This document shows, piece by piece, positions 43,908 to 53,471 of a stretch of 64,000 bases of DNA. Made by a program: the position numbers and the translations under genes. Each line of letters begins with the position of its first letter. Positions within the stretch are counted from its first letter, which is position 1. The notes under the pieces were generated by a model. The model saw nothing but the letters and a program-made list of their open reading frames with translations. It had not been told where the DNA came from and ran no database searches. Source of the DNA: Sphingomonas montanisoli (GTDB taxonomy: Bacteria; Pseudomonadota; Alphaproteobacteria; Sphingomonadales; Sphingomonadaceae); assembly GCF_008274695.1 (NCBI RefSeq), contig NZ_VTOU01000002.1:1052752-1116751 (forward strand), written 5' to 3'.

Positions 43908-44719
43908 CGCTGACCGGCACGGGTTACGCCAAGATCAACCTCGCGCTCCACGTCCGGCGGCGGCGCGAGGATGGCTATCATGAGCTTGAAACCCTGTTCG
44001 CCTTCGCACGCGACGGCGATGCGATTGCGATCGATACCGATGGGGCGCCGGGCCTGACGATCGATGGACCATTCAGCGATGCGCTGGCGGGGGAGGCGGG
44101 CGACGACAATCTGGTGATGCGCGCCGCGCGGGCACTGGGGCGGCCTGCGGCGATCCGGCTGACCAAGACATTGCCGATCGCGGCTGGGATCGGCGGGGGA
44201 TCGGCCGACGCGGCGGCGGTGCTGCGCCTGTTGGGCGAGGGGCATGACGAGGCGGAGTTGCTGGCGATCGCGGCGGGGCTGGGCGCGGACGTGCCGGCGT
44301 GCGTTGCCTCGGTGCCGGTGCGCGGCGACGGGCGGGGCGACGAACTGCGCGCGATCGAGGCGGCGGGGCTGAGCGCTATGCCTCTGCTGCTGGTCAATCC
44401 GCGCGTGCCGCTGTCGACAGGGCCGGTCTTCCGCGCGTGGGATGGCCGGGATCGCGGCGCGCTGGGCGAGGGCGATCCGCTGGCCGTGGCGCTGGCCGGG
44501 CGTAACGATCTGGAGGCGCCGGCGCTCGGCCTGTGCCCGGTGATCGGCGAGGTGCTGGCGCTGCTTCGCGCGCAGGATGGGGTGACGCTGGCGCGGATGT
44601 CGGGATCGGGCGCGACCTGCTTTGCGCTGTTCGAGAGTGAAGCGTGGCGCGATGCGGCCGATGCCGCGATCGGCAACGAGCGGCCCGACTGGTGGCGGCT
44701 GGCGACGGCGCTGCGTTAA
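43904..44719 (+). CDS. ispE: 4-diphosphocytidyl-2-C-methyl-D-erythritol kinase
   Basis: 271 residues from GTG 43904; the frame is open from 43463 but that part is a shadow. GHMP-kinase motifs are intact: TGYAKINLALHV with the catalytic-region Lys, LPIAAGIGGGSADAAAVLR (ATP-binding glycine loop) and ARMSGSGATCFALF. It phosphorylates CDP-methylerythritol in the MEP isoprenoid pathway. Overlap with the TPR gene couples its translation. Confidence 0.95.
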   Translation: MTLTGTGYAKINLALHVRRRREDGYHELETLFAFARDGDAIAIDTDGAPGLTIDGPFSDALAGEAGDDNLVMRAARALGRPAAIRLTKTLPIAAGIGGGSADAAAVLRLLGEGHDEAELLAIAAGLGADVPACVASVPVRGDGRGDELRAIEAAGLSAMPLLLVNPRVPLSTGPVFRAWDGRDRGALGEGDPLAVALAGRNDLEAPALGLCPVIGEVLALLRAQDGVTLARMSGSGATCFALFESEAWRDAADAAIGNERPDWWRLATALR

Positions 44720-44737
44720 GATACGAACGGAGGCGGG

Positions 44738-45370
44738 ATGACACGGCGCTGGTATCTTTTGTTGCTGGGTGCGGCCGTGCTGGGCTTCGGCATCTACGCT
44801 TATGAAACCGCGAAACCGTGGGTGCATCCGATCAAGCAGGCCGATGCCGTCCGCCTGGCCGCACTTGAGAATAAGGCGGCCCCGCAGCTTGTGCCCGCTG
44901 CGGAGGAACCGACCCCGACGCAGGAATGGTTCGGCGATGCGCAGGCGGTGGATGGCGATACGCTCGCATTCGACGGGCATGAGGTTCACCTGTGGGCGGT
45001 CGACGCGCCGGAACTGGATCAGACCTGCGAACGCGCCGGAAAGCCGTGGCGCTGCGGCGACTTCGCCAAGGCGGAACTCGAAAAGCTGATCGGCGGCCGG
45101 ACGGTTGCGTGCCGGGGCGAAGGGCCGGAGCAGAATGCCGAGCATCCGACCGTCCTGTGCTTCGTCCGCACCGCGCGCTGTGCGCAGGATGAGGCGTGCC
45201 AGACGAGCCTAGGCTCGCTCAACCTCGCAATGGTCAAGCGCGGAGCCGCAATGGATATCGAGGGGCATTTCGGCGAGATCGAGGACGATGCGCAGCAAGC
45301 GCGCGCCGGCCTGTGGGCGAGCAGCTTCAAGCCGCCGTGGGAATGGCGTGGGGTCGAGGCCGGGCATTAG
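44738..45370 (+). CDS. Thermonuclease-family (SNase-like) protein
   Basis: 210 residues. An N-terminal hydrophobic segment (about 6-22) anchors or exports it. The SNase OB-fold is recognisable: AQAVDGDTLAFDGHEVHLWAVDAPEL (metal-binding Asp), AKAELEKLIGGRTVACRGEG, and LNLAMVKRGAAMDI, then ARAGLWASSFKPPWEWR. Four to six Cys (TCERAGKPWRCGD, CAQDEAC) could form disulfides. The arginine set of classical staphylococcal nuclease is only partly visible, so nuclease activity is probable rather than shown. Confidence 0.85.
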   Translation: MTRRWYLLLLGAAVLGFGIYAYETAKPWVHPIKQADAVRLAALENKAAPQLVPAAEEPTPTQEWFGDAQAVDGDTLAFDGHEVHLWAVDAPELDQTCERAGKPWRCGDFAKAELEKLIGGRTVACRGEGPEQNAEHPTVLCFVRTARCAQDEACQTSLGSLNLAMVKRGAAMDIEGHFGEIEDDAQQARAGLWASSFKPPWEWRGVEAGH

Positions 45371-45385
45371 AGGCCCGGCGGCGGA

Positions 45386-46423
45386 TCAAGCCTCCAGCAG
45401 CAGCCGCTCGTAAAAGCCGCCCCACTGGCCGTCGGGCGAGACGAGGTGGATCTCCAAGATCCAGTGACGCGGATGGCCATGCTGGTCGTGCTCGCGCATG
45501 CGCTGGGTGTTAGCGGGATTGACGCGACCGCCGGTCTTGCCGGCGGGGGAGCGGGCATAGGGGAAGGGGCCGACCGTGTGGCCGGCGATCTGCCCGCCGA
45601 AGCGCCAGCCGCGCGCTTCGCTTTCCGCCACCGCGATCGCGAACAGGTCCGCGCCCGTGATGTCAGGGTTGGCGAGGAAACGGGCGCGGACGACGTCGAA
45701 CACGGTTTCGAGATCGGCGATGACGCGGCGCTTTTCGGGATTGTCGCCTACCGCATAGGAGCGGCCGACATCCGCCTCCCAATCGCCGAAGACGGGGCCG
45801 AGATCGAGGAAGACGATGTCGTCCTCTTCGATGGTCCGGTCGGGCGCGGGTTGGCCGGCGATGCAGAGCGTATTGATGCCGGCGCGCACGACGCGATCGT
45901 GCCAATGGACCGACACGCCGAACTCGCGGGCGGCGAGCGCGCGGATGTCCGCCTCGATCGCGCGTTCGGTGCGGCCGGGGACGATGAAGCCCGCCGCCTC
46001 GATCGCGTCGAGTAAGGCGAGGCCGCGTTGTTCGGCGGCGACCAGGGCATCGAGCGGAGGATCGGCGGGGGCTTCGTCGGCCTTCACATAGGTCCAGGCG
46101 GCAAGGCCCGAGCGGAGGCGGACGCAGGTGCGGACATAGTCCGACACTTCATAGGCGTCGGAGGCCCACAGATCGGCTTCGGTGACGCGAAAGACGCTGC
46201 CCGCGACCGCGTCGGCTGGGTCGGTGCTGGGAATGGTGATCGGGTGGAAGTGCTCGCCGCTCCTGGCGAGAACGTCGGGATCAGTGATCTCGACCATCTC
46301 GGTGCGCCAACCCGGCAGCGCATCGTCCGCGCCCTCGATCAGCCGACCGAACACCGCCATCTGGACCTCCGGCAGACGCAGCGTGCCGTAGGAGAAGAGG
46401 TGGATGGTTTCGGGTTCGGGCAC
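45386..46423 (-). CDS. Fusion: gamma-glutamylcyclotransferase-like + M24 metallopeptidase
   Basis: 345 residues in one frame from GTG 46423 with AGGAG about 7 bases upstream. Residues 8-113 form a gamma-glutamylcyclotransferase/AIG2-like domain: FSYGTLR (residues 10-16, the substrate loop) and DAYEVSDYVR with the catalytic-position Glu92. Residues 124-345 form a pita-bread M24 domain with all five metal ligands identifiable: D207 (FLDLG), D218 (EADVG), H282 (GHTVG), E324 (WILEI) and E339 (FYERL). No stop or frameshift separates the parts. Each alone is common; the combination is unfamiliar to me. It may process gamma-glutamyl or Xaa-Pro peptides in the cytosol, but no function is known. Confidence 0.85.
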   Translation of the reverse strand: MPEPETIHLFSYGTLRLPEVQMAVFGRLIEGADDALPGWRTEMVEITDPDVLARSGEHFHPITIPSTDPADAVAGSVFRVTEADLWASDAYEVSDYVRTCVRLRSGLAAWTYVKADEAPADPPLDALVAAEQRGLALLDAIEAAGFIVPGRTERAIEADIRALAAREFGVSVHWHDRVVRAGINTLCIAGQPAPDRTIEEDDIVFLDLGPVFGDWEADVGRSYAVGDNPEKRRVIADLETVFDVVRARFLANPDITGADLFAIAVAESEARGWRFGGQIAGHTVGPFPYARSPAGKTGGRVNPANTQRMREHDQHGHPRHWILEIHLVSPDGQWGGFYERLLLEA

Positions 46424-46458
46424 GGGCGACTCCTGAGTGGATGACAGGCGCTTATCCG

Positions 46459-46584
46459 ATCCTCCCCCCGAGGGGGAGGGGGACCGCGAAGCGGTGGAGG
46501 GGTCGCTCTCCACGAGCGTATTGCGGCCGGCCAATACCCCTCCGTCAGTCCTGCGGACTGCCACCTCCCCCTCCGGGGGAGGAT
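46459..46584. repeat. Intergenic palindromic repeat, family A, diverged copy
   Basis: Arms CCTCCCCCCGAGGGGGAGG and CCTCCCCCTCCGGGGGAGG enclose inner hairpins (ACCGCGAAGCGGT and CAGTCCTGCGGACTG) and a core with CGTATTGCGGCCGGCCAATA. Same architecture as the other family A copies but a different core, hence a subfamily. It separates the divergent fusion gene and dipZ. Confidence 0.75.
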
Positions 46585-46627
46585 TTAGATGTAACCGAAA
46601 CCTCCTCCCTCGCGTATCTCCTTCACC

Positions 46628-48355
46628 ATGATCCTGTTCCTCCTCTCCTATCTCGGTGGCGCGCTGACGATCGTCAGTCCGTGCATCCTGCCCGTCCTCC
46701 CGTTTGTGTTCGCGCGCGCGGACCAGCCGTTCGTGAAGAGCGGGCTGCCCTTGCTGCTGGGCATGGCGGTGACCTTCGCGGGGGTGGCCACGCTCGCGGC
46801 GGTGGGCGGCGGATGGGCGGTGCAGGCGAACAGCTACGGGCGTACGGCGGCGCTGGTCGTACTGGCGGCGTTCGGGCTGCTGCTGCTGTTCCCTGCGATC
46901 GCCGACCGGGTGACGCGGCCGTTGGTGGCGCTGGGGTCGCGGCTGTCGGCATCGGCGACGGGAGGGCAGAGCAATGCGTCGACCTTCGTCGCTTCGCTGC
47001 TGCTGGGCGTCGCGACCGGACTGTTATGGGCGCCGTGCGCGGGGCCGGTGCTGGGGCTGGTGCTGACCGGCGCGGCGTTGCAGGGGGCGAGCGCGTCGAC
47101 CAGCTTGCTGCTGCTCGCTTATGCGCTGGGTGCTGCGACCTCGCTCGCACTGGCGCTGCTGGTCGGTGGGCGCGTGTTCGCGACGATGAAGCGCGGGCTG
47201 GGCGTCAGCGAGTGGATACGGCGCGCGCTGGGGGCACTGGTGCTGCTGGGTGTGGTCGCGATCGCGATGGGGCTCGATACCGGGCTGCTGACCCGGCTTT
47301 CGCTGACGAGCACGGGCGGGATCGAACAATCGCTGCTCGATCGCTTCCATCCCGATGATGCGCGCAAATCGGCGGGGATGACGAAGAGCGAGCCGCTGGC
47401 GGTCGAAGGCGCGATGCCGCCGCTGACGGGCGCGACCCTGTGGCTCAATTCACCGCCGCTGACGCGCGAACAGCTCAAGGGCAAGGTCGTGCTGGTCGAT
47501 TTCTGGACCTACAGCTGCATCAACTGCCTGCGCAGCCTGCCTTATGTCCGCGCCTGGGCGGAGAAATACGGGCCGCGCGGGCTGGTGGTGATCGGCGTCC
47601 ACGCGCCGGAATTCGCGTTCGAGAAGGATCCGGACAATGTGCGCCGCGCGGTCAAGGATCTGGGTATCAGCTATCCGGTCGCGCTGGATAATGATCGGGC
47701 GATCTGGCGTGCGTTCGACAACCATTATTGGCCCGCCCACTATTTCATCGATGGGCAGGGGCGCATCCGATACCATCATTATGGCGAGGGCCATTACGCC
47801 CAGTCCGAGAAGGTGATCCAGCGGCTGCTCTCAAAAAATGGCGACGCGCTGGGCGATATGAACACGGTGAAGGTCGCCGCGACCGGCATTGGTGCAGGAA
47901 CGCGGATGCGCGATGTGAAATCGCCCGAGACCTACCTCAGCTATAGTCGCGGGCGGATCATGGCCAACGGCAAGGCGGTGCGCGATGCGGCGCATGACTA
48001 TGCCGCGCCGACGCTGACGATGCTCAACCAATGGGGTCTGGCGGGTCGTTGGACTGTCGGGGCCGAGAACATCACCGGGAACACCGCGGGCGGGCGCATC
48101 CTGTTTCGCTTTCAGGCGCGCGACGTGCATCTGGTGCTAGGCGCGACGGGCAGGCCGGTGCGCTATCGCGTGACGATCGACGGCAAGGCGCCCGGTGCGG
48201 ATCATGGCGTCGATACGGATGCCCAGGGCCACGGAACGGTGTCGGGGCAGCGTCTCTATCAGTTGGTCCGGCTGAAGGGCCCGGTGCGCGAGCGGACCTT
48301 CGCGATCGAATTCCTCGATCCGGGTGTGCAGGCGTTCGCGTTCACCTTCGGCTAA
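46628..48355 (+). CDS. dipZ: DipZ-type thiol-disulfide protein (CcdA + thioredoxin-like)
   Basis: 575 residues in three parts. Residues 1-215 are a CcdA/DsbD-type membrane domain with SPCILPVLPF and WAPCAGPVLG, each with the reactive Cys. Residues about 265-400 are a TlpA-like thioredoxin domain with YSCINCLRSLP (CxxC) and the cis-Pro region. Residues about 430-575 are a beta-rich domain of the DipZ C-terminal type. It carries electrons from cytosolic thioredoxin across the membrane to periplasmic thiols. The 3' end overlaps the convergent DUF885 gene by 14 bp. Confidence 0.92.
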   Translation: MILFLLSYLGGALTIVSPCILPVLPFVFARADQPFVKSGLPLLLGMAVTFAGVATLAAVGGGWAVQANSYGRTAALVVLAAFGLLLLFPAIADRVTRPLVALGSRLSASATGGQSNASTFVASLLLGVATGLLWAPCAGPVLGLVLTGAALQGASASTSLLLLAYALGAATSLALALLVGGRVFATMKRGLGVSEWIRRALGALVLLGVVAIAMGLDTGLLTRLSLTSTGGIEQSLLDRFHPDDARKSAGMTKSEPLAVEGAMPPLTGATLWLNSPPLTREQLKGKVVLVDFWTYSCINCLRSLPYVRAWAEKYGPRGLVVIGVHAPEFAFEKDPDNVRRAVKDLGISYPVALDNDRAIWRAFDNHYWPAHYFIDGQGRIRYHHYGEGHYAQSEKVIQRLLSKNGDALGDMNTVKVAATGIGAGTRMRDVKSPETYLSYSRGRIMANGKAVRDAAHDYAAPTLTMLNQWGLAGRWTVGAENITGNTAGGRILFRFQARDVHLVLGATGRPVRYRVTIDGKAPGADHGVDTDAQGHGTVSGQRLYQLVRLKGPVRERTFAIEFLDPGVQAFAFTFG

Positions 48356-50189
48356 CGGGTAGTACCACCTCTTCCAGCACATCCAGCGGCATCGCGCCGG
48401 TGCCGAGCACCTTGGCGTGGAAGGCCGCGAGCGAATAGCGGCGAGCGGCGCTGGCCTTGAAGCGGTCGCGCATCGACAGCAGGCGGAGCTGGCCGAGCTT
48501 GTAGCCGAGCGCCTGGCCCGGCCATGCCATATAGCGTTCGACCTCGGCCACCGCCTCGCTATGCGGGGTGGGGCTGTTGGCCTCCATATAGGCGATCGCC
48601 TGTTCGCGGCTCCAGCGCAGATGGTGGAGGCCGGTGTCGACGACGAGACGGACGCAGCGGAACAGATCGTCGGCGAGGCGGCCGATGTCGCCCGCCGGAT
48701 CGGTGCGATAGACACCCAGATCGGCGGCGAGCCGCTCGGCATAGAGCGCCCAGCCTTCCTGATAGGCGTTGAAGCTGGCGATGCGGAGCAGCAGCGGCGC
48801 CTGCGGTAGCGAGAGCGATACCGCCCCTTGCGTGTGATGGCCGGGCACGCCTTCGTGATAGCTGAGCGTCGGCAGTTTGAAGCGCGAGAGCGTCGCCATG
48901 TCGCGCAGGTTGATCCAGTAGATGCCTGGGCGTGATCCATCGAGCGAGGGGCCGTCATAATAGCCGCCCGGTGCCGAATCCTGCGTGGCGGCGGGGACGG
49001 CGCGCACCTCCATCCGCATCGTCGGGATCATCGCGGCGGGCAGGAATTGCGATTGACGCGCCTCCATCGCCGAGACGAGGCCGCGGACATAGGCGAGCAG
49101 CGCCTCGCGACCGGCGGGGGTATCGGCGAATTGCTGCTTCGGATCGGCGGCGAGCGCGTCGATCCGGTCGCGGATGGTGCCTTTGGTGAAACCGATCTGG
49201 CGCAGCCGCATGTCGAGTTGCGCCTGGAGCATCTTCACCTGATCGACGCCGATCTTGTGAATCTCGTCGGGCGGGAGATTGCTGTCGCCGACCGACGCGA
49301 TGTTGGCGGTGTAGAGCGCCTCGCCATCGGGTTGGGCCCAAAGGCCGGCCTCGTCGCGCGCGGTTTCCAGCATGCTGGAAACGCGGTCGCGCAGTTTCTT
49401 GAAGATCGGGCGTGCCCGTTTGTCGAGGGCGGTGGCGGCCCGCTGTTCGGCCAGCGCGCGGCTGTGCGGATCGATGCCGGCTGCCGCCATGCGGGTGCGC
49501 AGCGCCACGATCATCGGATGATCGGCGGCCTTGGGGGCAAGGAAGGCGTCGATGACGGGCAGCGTCTTTTCGAGGATCGCGCGGGGCGGGTGGCAGCCGA
49601 GAGCCTCGTCGGACCGGCTCTTTTCGATCACCCCGGCATAGCCGCCCGCAAAACCGTCGAGCTTCTCGATCCAGGCGTCGACCTCTTGCAGCGTCGAGAC
49701 CGGCTGCTGCGCCATCATGATGTTGGGGGTGTTCACCAACGGGCCGGAAATCTGGTTGATCACATAAGGTTCGTGCCCCGAGAACCAGAAGGGGTTGGGG
49801 CGACCATAGCCGATCGCGGCGCTGCGCGTGGCGTTGGCGATCAAGGCGGCGCTGATCTTGAGGCGGAGCGTGCCGAGCGGATCGTCGCTGCACTGGACCT
49901 GCTCGATCGCGATGCCTGCTTCACCGAGCGCGCTGCGCCACGCTTCTTCGCCCTGCGGCGAATAATCGTCCATCCGGCGGGCGAGGGGGCCGCCGTTCAT
50001 CGCCGCCGGCACGCCGCCATAGCAGCCCATCTCCGGCGTGCGATCGAGCAGGTTGCCGGCGATCCGATCCAGCGGATCGACGATCGGGCAGATCGGGCGC
50101 GCCGCAAGCGCGGGTGCCGCGAGCACAGTGGTGCCGAGCAGGGCAACGGCTTCACGCCGCGAGATAAGGGGTGACGAGCGAAACGACAT
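48342..50189 (-). CDS. DUF885-family secreted peptidase-like protein
   Basis: 615 residues from ATG 50189. The N-terminus has SRREAVALLG and a hydrophobic stretch, a Tat-like signal (one Arg pair). The body is the helical DUF885 fold with YHEGVPGHHTQ, a zinc HExxxHH-like site, and NAYQEGWALYAE, the downstream Glu ligand. Family members are related to carboxypeptidase-type metalloproteases. It is divergent from the hydratase gene (52 bp). Confidence 0.9.
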   Translation of the reverse strand: MSFRSSPLISRREAVALLGTTVLAAPALAARPICPIVDPLDRIAGNLLDRTPEMGCYGGVPAAMNGGPLARRMDDYSPQGEEAWRSALGEAGIAIEQVQCSDDPLGTLRLKISAALIANATRSAAIGYGRPNPFWFSGHEPYVINQISGPLVNTPNIMMAQQPVSTLQEVDAWIEKLDGFAGGYAGVIEKSRSDEALGCHPPRAILEKTLPVIDAFLAPKAADHPMIVALRTRMAAAGIDPHSRALAEQRAATALDKRARPIFKKLRDRVSSMLETARDEAGLWAQPDGEALYTANIASVGDSNLPPDEIHKIGVDQVKMLQAQLDMRLRQIGFTKGTIRDRIDALAADPKQQFADTPAGREALLAYVRGLVSAMEARQSQFLPAAMIPTMRMEVRAVPAATQDSAPGGYYDGPSLDGSRPGIYWINLRDMATLSRFKLPTLSYHEGVPGHHTQGAVSLSLPQAPLLLRIASFNAYQEGWALYAERLAADLGVYRTDPAGDIGRLADDLFRCVRLVVDTGLHHLRWSREQAIAYMEANSPTPHSEAVAEVERYMAWPGQALGYKLGQLRLLSMRDRFKASAARRYSLAAFHAKVLGTGAMPLDVLEEVVLPVSRR

Positions 50190-50241
50190 GGACTGGCGGT
50201 GCAGTGGTGACATTTTCGTATCGACGGGGCAACAGGCGCCC

Positions 50242-50979
50242 ATGTTTCATCTTGAGCAGACCCGCCGCGTCGCGCGGATCACGATCGATCGCGGTGCCGC
50301 GCGCAACGCCATCCCCATCGGCGCGTGGCGCGAGCTCACCGCATCGCTGGTCCGGATTGCGGAGCGCGAGGCGCGTGTCCTGATCCTGCAGTCGGGCATG
50401 GAGGGGGCGTTTTCGGCGGGCGCCGACATCGGCGATCTCGCCCCGCTGGCCGACGATGTCGAAGCGCGCGGGCGCTTCCGCCGTGAGATGGGCGAAGCGA
50501 TCGAGATGCTCGCCGCGCTGCCGGTCGCGACGATCGCGCTGATCGAGGGCGGATGTTTCGGGGCGGCGGTTGCGGTCGCGATGGCGTGCGACATGCGGAT
50601 CGTGGGGCCGGCCGCGCGCTTCGCGATCACGCCGGCCAAGCTGGGCATCGGCTATCCGCCGACCGACGTGGCGCGGCTGAAGGCGTTGGTCGGGCCGGGG
50701 CAGGCGGCGCGGCTGCTGTTTTCGGCGGCGACGATCGATGCGGGGGAAGCGCTGGCGATCGGTCTGGTCGACGTGCGCGACGACAATCCGGCTGCGCGGG
50801 TCGCGGCGCTGGGCGCGACGATCGCCGCCAATGCACCGTCGAGCGTTGCGATCCTCAAGCGATCGCTCGCCGGTGATCCGCAGGCGCCCGACGCCTTCGA
50901 GGCGTCGTTCGGCAGCGCCGACTTTGCCGAGGGCGTCGCCGCCTTCCGCGCCCGCCGCGCGCCGGAGTTCGGCGCATGA
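50242..50979 (+). CDS. Enoyl-CoA hydratase/isomerase family protein
   Basis: 245 residues from ATG 50242; upstream codons belong to the divergent gene's leader. Crotonase-fold motifs: ITIDRGAARNAIP, SGMEGAFSAGADIGDL (oxyanion hole), ALIEGGCFGAAVAVAMACDMRI and ITPAKLGIGYPP. Of the usual two catalytic glutamates, the first position is in EGGCFGA-like sequence and the second is not clear, so the exact reaction is open. The stop overlaps the start of the next gene by ATGA. Confidence 0.88.
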   Translation: MFHLEQTRRVARITIDRGAARNAIPIGAWRELTASLVRIAEREARVLILQSGMEGAFSAGADIGDLAPLADDVEARGRFRREMGEAIEMLAALPVATIALIEGGCFGAAVAVAMACDMRIVGPAARFAITPAKLGIGYPPTDVARLKALVGPGQAARLLFSAATIDAGEALAIGLVDVRDDNPAARVAALGATIAANAPSSVAILKRSLAGDPQAPDAFEASFGSADFAEGVAAFRARRAPEFGA

Positions 50980-51689
50980 CGCCGGCCTTCGTCGACGGTG
51001 ATGCGCCGATCCTGCTGATCGCCGATCATGCGTCGAACCATGTCCCCGCCGATATCGATCTCGACGTGGATCCGGCGCTGCTCGACCAGCATATGGCGAT
51101 CGACATCGGGGTCGACGCGACGGGGCGGTTGCTGTGCGCCGCGCTGGGGATGGCTGGGATATTCGGGCCGGTCTCGCGCCTCGTGATCGATCTCAATCGT
51201 GAGGAGGATGCGGCGGGGCTGATCCCTCACGAGAGCGACGGCTTCGCGATTCCCGGCAACAAGCTGCTTACCGCCGAGGGGCGGCACGCGCGGATCGAAC
51301 ATTTTTGGCGACCCTATCATGCCTTCATCGCCGATCGGATCGCGTCACTGCGGCCCAAGCTGATCGTCTCGCTCCACAGCTTCACGCCGCGCCTGTCCGC
51401 GCGGCCCGAGGAGCAGCGGCCGTGGCAGGTGGGCGTCCTCTACAACCAGGACGATCGCGCCGCGCTACCAGGCATTGCGGCGCTGCGGGCGGCGGGGATC
51501 GTGACGGGGGATAACGCGCCTTATTCGGGCAAGGTGCTCAACGCGACGATGAACACGCATGCGGAAGGGAACGGCATTCCCTATCTCGGCCTCGAGGTAC
51601 GACAGGACCTGATCGGCGACGATGCGGGCGTGGCGCTTTGGGCACAGCGGCTGGCGCCAGTTATTCCGCAGGTGATGGCGGCACTGTAA
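50976..51689 (+). CDS. N-formylglutamate amidohydrolase family protein
   Basis: 237 residues. Family motifs: LLIADHASNHVP, DIGVDATGR, LVIDLNREEDAAGLIPHESDG, HSFTPR (SLHSFTPRL) and NTHAEGNGIPYLGLEVRQDLI. These include the histidines and glutamates that line the zinc site. Members hydrolyse N-formylglutamate in histidine breakdown or related amides; no hut genes are nearby, so the substrate is unsure. Translationally coupled to the hydratase gene. Confidence 0.9.
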   Translation: MTPAFVDGDAPILLIADHASNHVPADIDLDVDPALLDQHMAIDIGVDATGRLLCAALGMAGIFGPVSRLVIDLNREEDAAGLIPHESDGFAIPGNKLLTAEGRHARIEHFWRPYHAFIADRIASLRPKLIVSLHSFTPRLSARPEEQRPWQVGVLYNQDDRAALPGIAALRAAGIVTGDNAPYSGKVLNATMNTHAEGNGIPYLGLEVRQDLIGDDAGVALWAQRLAPVIPQVMAAL

Positions 51690-51746
51690 CGGGTTGCCCT
51701 GCCTCCACCCCCGGCCTAGAGCGCGAGCCGAAATGAGGAAGGGCAG

Positions 51747-53471
51747 ATGACTCACACGTTCGACAAGTCGAAGCTCCCCAGCCGCTATGTGTCGGTGGGG
51801 CCGGAGAGCGCACCGCATCGCAGCTATTATTATGCGATGGGGATGACCGAGGAAGAGATCGCCCGGCCCTTCGTCGCGATCGCGTCCGCGGGCAACGACA
51901 GCGCGCCGTGCAACATCACCCTGGACATTCAGGCCGATATCGCCCGCGAAGGCGTGATGGAGGCCGGCGGCACCCCGCGTCGCTTCAACACGATCACCGT
52001 GACCGATGGCATCGCGATGGGCCACCAGGGGATGAAATCCTCACTCGCCAGCCGCGAAGTTATCGCGGACTCGATCGAGCTTTCGGTGCGCGGCCATTGC
52101 TACGATGCGATCGTGGGCTTTGCGGGCTGCGACAAGTCACTGCCCGGCATGATGATGGGCATGCTGCGCCTGAACGTGCCGTCGATCTTCGTCTATGGCG
52201 GGTCGATCCTGCCGGGCAAATATAAGGACCGCGAGGACCTGACCGTCATCGACGTGTTCGAGGCGGTGGGTCGGCACGCTGCGGGTTCGTGCCCGCTGTC
52301 CGAACTGATCGCGATCGAAAAGGCGGCCTGCCCGAGCGCGGGCGCGTGCGGCGGGCAATATACCGCCAACACGATGGCCTGCGTTGCCGAGGGCATCGGC
52401 CTGTCGCTGCCCAATAGCAACATGATGCCCGCGCCCTATCAGGGCCGCGACGACATCGCGCGCGCCGCCGGCCGGCAGATCATGGAACTGATCGCCAAGA
52501 ACATTCGCCCGCGCGACATCTGCACCAAGGAAGCGTTCATCAACGCCGCCCGCATCGTCGCGGCGACCGGCGGATCGACCAATGGCGGGCTTCATCTGCC
52601 GGCGATGGCGAACGAGTGCGGGATCGACTTCGACCTGTTCGACGTGGCCGAAATCTTCAAGTCGACCCCGTATATCGCCGATCTGAAGCCCGGCGGCCGT
52701 TACGTTGCCAAGGACATGTACGAAGCCGGTGGCATCTACATGGTGATGAAGACGCTGCTGGCCGAAGGGCTGCTCTACGGCGATTGCATGACCGTGACGG
52801 GCAAGACGCTGGGCGAGAATATCGACCAGGTGACGTGGAACCCGAACCAGAAGGTCATCTACGACGCCAAGACCCCGATCACGCCGACCGGCGGCGTCGT
52901 GGGCCTGAAGGGGTCGCTGGCCCCCGAAGGCGCGATCGTGAAGGTTGCAGGGATGAAGCGCCTCCAGTTCACCGGACCCGCGCGAGTGTTCGAACGCGAG
53001 GAGGACGCCTTCGCCGCCGTCGAAAAGCGCGACATCGCCGAGGGCTGCGTCATCGTCATCCGCTACGAGGGGCCGAAGGGTGGCCCTGGCATGCGCGAAA
53101 TGCTGGCGACCACCGCCGCGCTCTACGGCCAGGGGCTGGGCGAAAAGGTGGCGCTGATCACCGATGGCCGCTTCTCGGGCGGTACGCGCGGCTTCTGCAT
53201 CGGCCACGTCGGCCCCGAAGCGGCCGATGGCGGCCCGATCGCGCTGATCGAGGATGGCGACATCATCCGCATCGACGCCGAAGCGGGCACGATCGACCTC
53301 GACGTGTCCGAGGATGTTCTGGCGGCGCGCAAGTCCAAGTGGGAGCCGCGCGTGAACGACTATCAGTCGGGCGCTTTGTGGCGCTACGCGCAGAATGTCG
53401 GCCCCGCCTGGGCTGGCGCGGTGACGCATCCGGGCGCCAAGGCCGAGCGCCATGTCTTTGCGGACATCTGA
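51747..53471 (+). CDS. ilvD: Dihydroxy-acid dehydratase
   Basis: 574 residues. The Fe-S dehydratase signatures are intact: [38 protein letters not shown] (cluster cysteines), and [16 protein letters not shown] with the catalytic Ser. It makes 2-oxoacids for valine, leucine and isoleucine. The short IlvD-type form is clear; a sugar-acid dehydratase of the same superfamily is the alternative. GGAAGGGC precedes the ATG. The 3' end overlaps the next gene by 20 bp. Confidence 0.93.
   Translation: MTHTFDKSKLPSRYVSVGPESAPHRSYYYAMGMTEEEIARPFVAIASAGNDSAPCNITLDIQADIAREGVMEAGGTPRRFNTITVTDGIAMGHQGMKSSLASREVIADSIELSVRGHCYDAIVGFAGCDKSLPGMMMGMLRLNVPSIFVYGGSILPGKYKDREDLTVIDVFEAVGRHAAGSCPLSELIAIEKAACPSAGACGGQYTANTMACVAEGIGLSLPNSNMMPAPYQGRDDIARAAGRQIMELIAKNIRPRDICTKEAFINAARIVAATGGSTNGGLHLPAMANECGIDFDLFDVAEIFKSTPYIADLKPGGRYVAKDMYEAGGIYMVMKTLLAEGLLYGDCMTVTGKTLGENIDQVTWNPNQKVIYDAKTPITPTGGVVGLKGSLAPEGAIVKVAGMKRLQFTGPARVFEREEDAFAAVEKRDIAEGCVIVIRYEGPKGGPGMREMLATTAALYGQGLGEKVALITDGRFSGGTRGFCIGHVGPEAADGGPIALIEDGDIIRIDAEAGTIDLDVSEDVLAARKSKWEPRVNDYQSGALWRYAQNVGPAWAGAVTHPGAKAERHVFADI

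Noticed and set aside
45386..46423. Fusion as a sequencing or assembly artefact
   Set aside because: Both domains are in one frame with a sensible linker, one start with AGGAG and no stop; an error would need to remove a stop and keep the frame. Cannot be fully excluded without reads.
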